NCBI GenBank assembly: GCA_021018995.1
Contig: CM037585.1
Span: forward strand, 127,872,831 to 127,936,830
DNA: 64,000 nucleotides
Direction: 5' to 3'
DNA from: Chloranthus sessilifolius
Taxonomy: Eukaryota > Streptophyta > Magnoliopsida > Chloranthales > Chloranthaceae
The notes beneath the pieces were generated by a model that saw nothing but the letters and a program-made list of their open reading frames with translations, had not been told where the DNA came from and made no database searches. The position numbers were made by a program, and so were the translations under genes. Shown piece by piece: positions 58,561 through 64,000 of this stretch (positions are counted from its first letter, which is position 1; each line of letters begins with the position of its first letter).

Positions 58561-59263
58561 GATTCTGGTCCTGTGAATGAGACATGCCTAGTAAAGCTTT
58601 CAAATTCTTTCTAAACTAAGTGAGATTTTACTATTGCATGTTCTGTTTACATGGAATTTTATGTAATGTTTAACACACTTGATAAATAGAGCAACATAGG
58701 AGCAATGGCACCCAGATTATGTTAGAAAACAAGTCAATTCTATCTCCTTACAGATAATTTAGCGGCATGATAGGAAACCTAGACATCTCAAAAAATAAAA
58801 AATTGATAGACAACGTAGTCAACTTTGAGAAAACAGATGCAATTTTGCTTCTCAAAGATTATTAAAAGAGTGGTACAATGACTAGGCAGAAGTCTAGTAA
58901 AAAGATGGTGATCTTGTTAGGTGGATAATGTGGAAGTATAGGATGTTAAGAGGATTACGTCCTAGCTTAGCTATAGCCTCTGTGATGTGTCACAGAAACA
59001 ACAGGGAATCATGAGACCAATTTTCTAGTGTGACAATTGGTTACTGATTAAAATCCTAGCCTGTAAAGCAGTCCAGACAAAACACCCGGCTTTAGATGAG
59101 AGTCCCAAACCTCAGAACATACTCCACATAGCTGAGCACGAATTAGAAAAAACGATATGCATAGAGATCTGGCCTAAAAATGCCCCAGATGGATGGATCG
59201 ACCATATTACCCTATCCGTTGAATGAGTTGAATTAACAACATGACCCTTGAGCTCTCCTAATA

Positions 59264-59315
59264 TGGGTGGCAACGGACCGGGCTCGGGATGGAGAATCCT
59301 CTTATAATTAGGCTG
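59264..59315. repeat. hAT-like end fragment
   Basis: TGGGTGGCAACGGACCGGGC resembles one end of the hAT MITE at 26803. No partner end was found. Confidence 0.3.
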
Positions 59316-59322
59316 TTGACAC

Positions 59323-59410
59323 GAATGTTGTCAAATCGCTTGAGCCATGCTAAGCCATTTGACTGCATTTCGCTTAATCGCATAAGCCATGACATACTTT
59401 TTCTTTTTTT

Positions 59411-59488
<78 letters not shown>

Positions 59489-59952
59489 GTCTCTAGAACT
59501 AAAGTAACACTAACAAAAAATTAGAACTGAGTAAATCAATGAAAAGTAAGGGAAAAATAGAGATTCTTGCATTTAAAACGAAGTTTTACATACTAAAATT
59601 CAAAATTATAACTTTAGAATGGAGATTCGAGAGGAAGTTTAAGCCAAAATAGTAGTGTGACGAGTAGAGGACCCAACCCACCCTTTTATAGAGGCAATGA
59701 GAACATAAAAAAGGAAAGAAATATTTAAGTACTCCAACAGTCATAAATATATGACTGTTGGAGCATTATGCCATCACATATTGAGTAGGCGATCGCATAA
59801 GCCATAAAACATGGCTTGTGCCATCACATACTTTTAGTATGCCATGGCATAATGTCAAAATCGCATAAGCCAGGATGACTTATGCGATTTTATGGCTTAA
59901 GATGGCATAAGCGATCGCTTATTCGATTAAGCGACTGCTTATGACAACACTG
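59323..59952. mobile_element. hAT element, 630 bp, perfect 8-bp TSD
   Basis: GTTGACAC flanks both sides (59315-59322 and 59953-59960). The ends GAATGTTGTCAAATCGCTT and TTATGACAACACTG are imperfect inverted repeats. Subterminal zones carry many 'atcgcataagcc' and 'gccatg' words on both strands, typical binding sites for a hAT transposase. A 74-base (AT)n run lies inside at 59413-59484. Confidence 0.88.
59413..59484. repeat. (AT)n microsatellite inside the hAT element
   Basis: About 72 bases of pure AT. It accounts for the Ile-Tyr frames on both strands. Confidence 0.98.
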
Positions 59953-60479
59953 GTTGACACCCTTTATCTTCAAGAAGGAGCAATAATTTTTTGTAGCAGA
60001 TCCAACCATCTTCCCATTGGCGGACGAGAGAGAGAGAGAGTCCTCCACCAAAGCCCCTTTTTTTTTTATTACTGCTCTGTATCGGTGGGGTGACACGGGA
60101 CAACTACCCTAAATTGCGACTGATAATGATATGAAGTTGTGCTGAAGTTAAACTAATTGATTAAGCAAAAATCTCAAAATACTTGCGATACCTTAGAGTT
60201 TCGTATTTTCTCGAGTGATTACGTTAGATTCGGCTAGGGTCCAATCTGATGCGCTAGATCCGTTAGCTTCGCAGAAGGAGCGATCCTGGAGATGGAACTC
60301 TAGCATCTTCCAGATTAGGGCGCTTGCTCTTAGATGTAAGGTGGAATCACTGGTTCTTTCCACAGTTTGTTGCATCAGGTCAATCCAACGGTTCAGTTGC
60401 AAGCTAGGGTTTTGGAATTCGGGAGGTTCAACTTGATATGGTCCATAGCCAATGTATATAGTGTCGACTTCCCCATCAT

Positions 60480-60700
60480 GGGGGTATCTAGATTTAAAGG
60501 TAGTCCTCCCAGATTCACACTAGAGGTCCGTCCTGTTCTTCTTCCATCCGTCAGCCGTGACAAGCTTTCACCAAAGGCAGTTATGGGTATTATCCTGTGA
60601 TACCCATCTGGGCAAAAAGGGTATCGCTGTTATGATCCCTGTTCTCGCAAGATGTATGTGTCAATCACGTTACTTTCTTTGAGGACCAGGGCAGAAAGAT
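60480..60700 (+). pseudogene. copia pol fragment
   Basis: The translation gives SRDKLSPKAVMGIIL, a stop, then YPSGQKGYRCYDPCSRKMYV and, one frame over, VTFFEDQ. This is the segment between integrase and RT in copia polyproteins. It is short and without the rest of the element. The sequence at 60190-60480 also looks derived from a retroelement, but I cannot name it. Confidence 0.7.
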
Positions 60701-60959
60701 CTAGCTCCTACAGAAATAAGGAAAGAAGGAATCTGTAGTATTGAACCACTCCGTCTGTGTATAAAATGGGATGTCATTTTATATGTATCAAACTGTAGGC
60801 CAAAAAGGGAAGGACCTTTCCTTTACCTCTTGGGGTAGGAATATCATGATCAGGTTCACGACGCAAAGCTATGGAACTTGGGTCTTTTGCCGAAATGGAA
60901 TGGCCTTAGAAAAGAGATGTAGCTCCAGTTCCTTCGGAAATGGTAAGATCTTTGGCACA

Positions 60960-61265
60960 AGAAGATGATCGACTCATTCCATACTAGAAATAATTGCAGG
61001 AAATCGTTTGATAACACCGATTCCTATTTCTCAATGATGTCCCACGGTCGAGACAGTTGGCTGAACCTCATGAAACCATTTCATTGAAGTTCAACCATTC
61101 AGGAACATTACAACAAACATGATTAAGACATTTATTGCTCCCGCGTAAATAAAGAGCTGTTGAGAGAGGTGTTTCATGGATCTGAAAGGGAATACTTGGG
61201 TTCTCCCAATAATTAAAAAGTGTATCATGCCTGAATCTACCCAAAAGTCCAGTATAGAGGAGTTG
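60960..61265 (+). pseudogene. ycf2: Rearranged nuclear copies of plastid ycf2
   Basis: 60962-61090 reads [20 protein letters not shown] then [20 protein letters not shown], and 61173-61250 reads [17 protein letters not shown]. Both are Ycf2 segments, but in the plastid protein the second lies well before the first, so the DNA was rearranged. Stops follow each. The sequence before 60960 may also be plastid-derived. Confidence 0.8.
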
Positions 61266-61462
61266 AGGGATAGGAAGAGACAGTCAGATACAATTCAAAT
61301 ATAATGTGATCCCTTTTCATTTCTGAAATTTGTAGTTACAGCCCATTCTATATATATGATTCAGCATGCCAACTATTAAGCAACTTATTAGAACAAGACA
61401 ACCAATCAGAAATGTCACGAAATCCCCCTCCACGTGGCATTGTTCCATCAGGCTTTCGCCCA

Positions 61463-61515
61463 GAATCACTGTTATCAAACTATTTCCTGCGTTTATTTCT
61501 AATATGGAATGAGTC
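61463..61515 (-). pseudogene. ycf2: Inverted copy of the ycf2 segment
   Basis: The reverse complement matches 60971-61023 at about 47 of 53 positions by hand count. It is a second, inverted copy of the same ycf2 piece 0.5 kb away. The frame at 61317-61631 crosses it and is not a gene. Confidence 0.75.
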
Positions 61516-61819
61516 GGGTGATTGCTGGGCCCTCTCCTCGTTCTGCCCACTGGCCTATTGGGATAGAAACCTCTCAGCCTCTTCGACATGCAACTGCTAA
61601 GCTGCTCTTCGCCCTGGATGCTCTGCTCCATGTTCGATTGGCCCTCTACTATGGATTGTTGGTTCGCAGACCCTCCCTATAGAACCAACATTAAATTTTG
61701 AAACATCAGCTACTCAATAGTATCCCGTGGCATTGGAAATTCTGTTCTATTTTGTTTCCTTATTGCTTATGTTGTCAAATCCCCGATTATACCCCTACAT
61801 ATTGAGCGAAATGTGGCAA

Positions 61820-62160
61820 AAGGAAGGAAAATCTATGGACCGACCCCATCGTCTCCACCCTGTAGGAACTACGAGATCACCCCAAGGCTTCGGCATCCAG
61901 ATACATATAGAATTCTGTGGAAAGGTGTATTCGGTGAAAGTCGTATGTATGGCTTGGAGGGAGATCTTTCATATCTTTCGAGTTCCACCCTACAATATAG
62001 GGTTGAAAATCTAAATTAATGAGATCCAATGTAGATCCAACTTTCTATTCACTCGTGGGATCCGGGCAGTCTTGGATTCTCAGCAATGGATACCGTGTGA
62101 TCCAGTAATTATCGTTCGTTCCCCTAATTGCAATTAAACTTGGCCCAATTTTTATTAAAA
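61820..62160 (+). pseudogene. Other plastid-like DNA (intron and intergenic)
   Basis: 'gtaggaactacgagatcacc' with 'cttcggcatccag' (61863-61900) is wording I know from plastid inverted-repeat tRNA introns. 'attcggtgaaagtcgtatgt' followed by 'ggagggagatctttcatatc' (61929-61980) resembles a plastid group II intron end. 'cggcccaa'-like text with 'aaaaggattgagccgaata' (62140-62175) also looks plastid. Internal deletions are present. I cannot name the exact loci. Confidence 0.5.
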
Positions 62161-62342
62161 GGATTGAGCCGAATAAACCCTAATCCCTCCCTTCATCCGC
62201 ACATGCTCGGAAAGCAAGCTTTATCAGACCTTTGCTCCTTTCAGACGTCGAACTTACGTGTGTATAGGAGCCAATAATGATAAGTTCAAGTCTTCATATT
62301 TGTTCAGAACAATATCATCCTATAGATTAGGATGTAGATCCT

Positions 62343-62432
62343 GGGGTTGAACCTGTTGCTTAACAGGAAAGTTGACATTGCAAACTTACAGGTCACAAGT
62401 ACGATCCCCACTTACCTATCAAAGAAAAAGAA
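62343..62432 (+). mobile_element. Possible tRNA-related SINE
   Basis: A B-box-like 'ggtcacaagtacgatcccc' and the end 'acttacctatcaaagaaaaa' followed by A-rich sequence recall plant SINEs ending in a similar way; 54770 has a comparable 'cttacctatccaaaaaaaaa'. The A box and TSD are unclear. Confidence 0.35.
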
Positions 62433-62899
62433 AAAAAATGACAGGCTGAGGACCCAGTCTGCTAGGGCTATCATCCACCACCATTTACCAAGGAGAGCTT
62501 GGTTAAATGAGGCCAGGGACTTAGTTCCTTGATGATCTGCAGGTCAGTGGACAAATTTTCCTTAGTATGGAATCTACTCTAAAGGAATCTGCTTTGTATT
62601 TTCACAATCGGTCTTAATCACAGTGACTATCAGAGAGAGGATGGATATGAAATAGGTAGGGTTAAAGGGAGATTTGCAGAAGTTGCTCTCCCAATATTTA
62701 CCTTTTCAATAGTCCAGTCTAGATTGAATTCTCATTATCAGTGGACCCAGTCTGAGAGTCGAAGGTTGCCTCTACACAACAGAAGGGCCACATAATTAAT
62801 TCGGGAGACTCTCATGATTACAACGTAATATTTCTACATATTCCTGCACACTGGCCTCTTGAACTTGGCTCAACACACTTCAGCTTTAATTCTATTAAA

Positions 62900-63720
62900 C
62901 TTCATCCTAGCTATCCTGATGATGTTTTAGATGAAGTCAATGATCATTCTTGCTTAGTTTCTTCCAAATTAGATGATTAAGTCATCAACATAGTAGGATG
63001 CCACACAGTCTAGCGATAGGGGATGGGGCTAAGACACCACATGAATGATTGTATCTACAGCATTCCTAGTAATTAACTCTATTGCTTTCCCTCTGGAGGA
63101 TATCCGCTTTGACTGCCATTTAGTAGGACATAGAAACTTGTGGTAGATATGCATCAACTTGTTCATCTAGTCCATTGTATCGGGAAGTTCATCCTCTCCA
63201 TGATTTCCATTAGTAGAGACCACTTAACATGGTTATATGCTTTTGGAAAATCCATTTTGTGGGCTATCCTTGGAAACTAACTTCTATATAGAATTAATCA
63301 TCTCATTGGCCACACCATACCATCAAGTCTTTGTCTGGTTCCGACGCGACTACATTGAAAGGAGACATAGACACCAATGTTCGCATCAGCACTTAGCGTA
63401 TTTTCTGAAGTTTTTGCTATTGTTTTATAGACATCCCTTACTAAGTTTATGGGACAGAAAGCCTCAAATGTTTGTTGTTTTGTTTTTGGGATTACGGGTA
63501 TTAGAGCAATAAAGGTAGCGTTAAAAGCCTTTGCTGATTTGTGACATAAGTAAAATTCTTCCGACACCTTAGTAAGATCAGGATCTACTATTGGAAGCCA
63601 TTCAGCCCATGGGATTTTTTCTCTTTCAAAGGAGAAAACAACCACTCTTATCCTAGTGTTATGAAAGGTTTCAACTTCAGCTCTCTCCCGCAAAGATAAG
63701 ACAGGGTAGAGTGCCCGTCA
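62900..63720 (-). pseudogene. LINE reverse transcriptase, decayed
   Basis: On the minus strand from 63690 the frame reads KAFNATFIALIP, FEAFCPINLV and YKTIAKTSENTL, the start of a plant LINE RT (NATFIALIPK, DFRPISL, YKIIAK). Further on are AYNHVKWSLLMEIMERMNF-like and YVDDLII, with the catalytic DD at 62981-62992. Stops and frameshifts abound. The plus-strand frame at 63237-63512 is a shadow. Confidence 0.8.
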
Positions 63721-63881
63721 CTTCAGCCTTGCCCTCCAATCCGATTTATTCAAGTTTTCAAAGCAGCCCATGATGGCTTCTTCCATCCCAATTTCAGATC
63801 GCTCCTCCAAAGATAGACAAGTTTCGACCTTGTCCTTCCAATTCAGTTTGTACAAGTTCTTAAATAACCCCGTGATGATTT

Positions 63882-64000
63882 TGTAACACCCCCAAAATCC
63901 CTTCATGAATTTCTGGGTGTTACACCAAAAGACCTAACAACAACAATTAGTTACACATGACGATGAAGTAAAAATTGTGATTCAAGTAAAACAAACCTAG
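63882..64000 (+). repeat. Start of a gypsy-type LTR (runs off the window)
   Basis: TGTAACACCCCCAAAATCCC is a common start of plant gypsy LTRs. The first ten bases, TGTAACACCC, are repeated in reverse complement at 63915-63924, making a stem with a 23-base loop. The rest of the element lies beyond the window. Confidence 0.55.

Noticed and set aside
61317-61631. 104-residue minus-strand frame with a hydrophobic end
   Set aside because: It runs through an out-of-frame inverted ycf2 fragment, so the membrane-like part is accidental.
63237-63512. 91-residue plus-strand frame
   Set aside because: It is antisense to a LINE reverse transcriptase that has clear motifs on the minus strand.

Overview
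The window is nuclear DNA of a flowering plant. It is AT-rich, its genes have short exons with GT..AG introns, and it carries plant-type retrotransposons, plant-type MITEs and nuclear copies of the plastid gene ycf2. I cannot place it closer than 'angiosperm' from sequence alone. It is mostly old, broken, nested transposable elements; almost every long open frame is a by-product of these or of (AT)n tracts.

Layout. 1-5.1 kb: ends and solo copies of Ty3-gypsy-like LTRs plus local duplications. 5.6-8.6 kb: a TRIM, a Harbinger-type MITE and a tRNA-derived SINE with target-site duplication (TSD). 9.0-16.0 kb: a dead Ty1-copia element (gag to RNase H, + strand), split by a 2.28-kb solo LTR with perfect 5-bp TSD and ending in a fold-back copy of itself. 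16.2-18.2 kb: a long-TIR MITE and a second copia element on the - strand. 18.6-24.9 kb: a gene-less LTR-like block. 25.5-30.0 kb: a solo copia LTR and a 4-kb gypsy-type LTR with a hAT MITE (8-bp TSD) inside.

30.0-38.5 kb is the most unusual part. It holds + strand pieces of unrelated host genes with splice sites still visible: exon 1 of a SUC3/SUT2-type sucrose transporter (with a stop codon), three consecutive villin exons (one with a 1-base deletion), one taxilin exon, half of a BRCA1 RING finger, and unidentified exon-like pieces. A 2.3-kb hAT-like element sits among them. This resembles a transposon that captured gene fragments (Helitron, Pack-MULE or CACTA type), though I could not find both ends of the carrier.

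38.7-49.4 kb: a CACTA end, many MITEs, a LINE reverse transcriptase, a LINE RNase H, plastid ycf2 DNA, and a MITE family whose four copies all sit beside (TA)n tracts. 49.9-57.7 kb holds the one apparently living gene: the first four exons of an importin-11-like nuclear transport receptor (+ strand), with a 6.7-kb second intron full of repeats. The rest of that gene is not in the window. The remainder, probably its fourth intron, contains a hAT element, copia and LINE debris, scrambled plastid DNA and the start of another gypsy-type LTR at the right edge.
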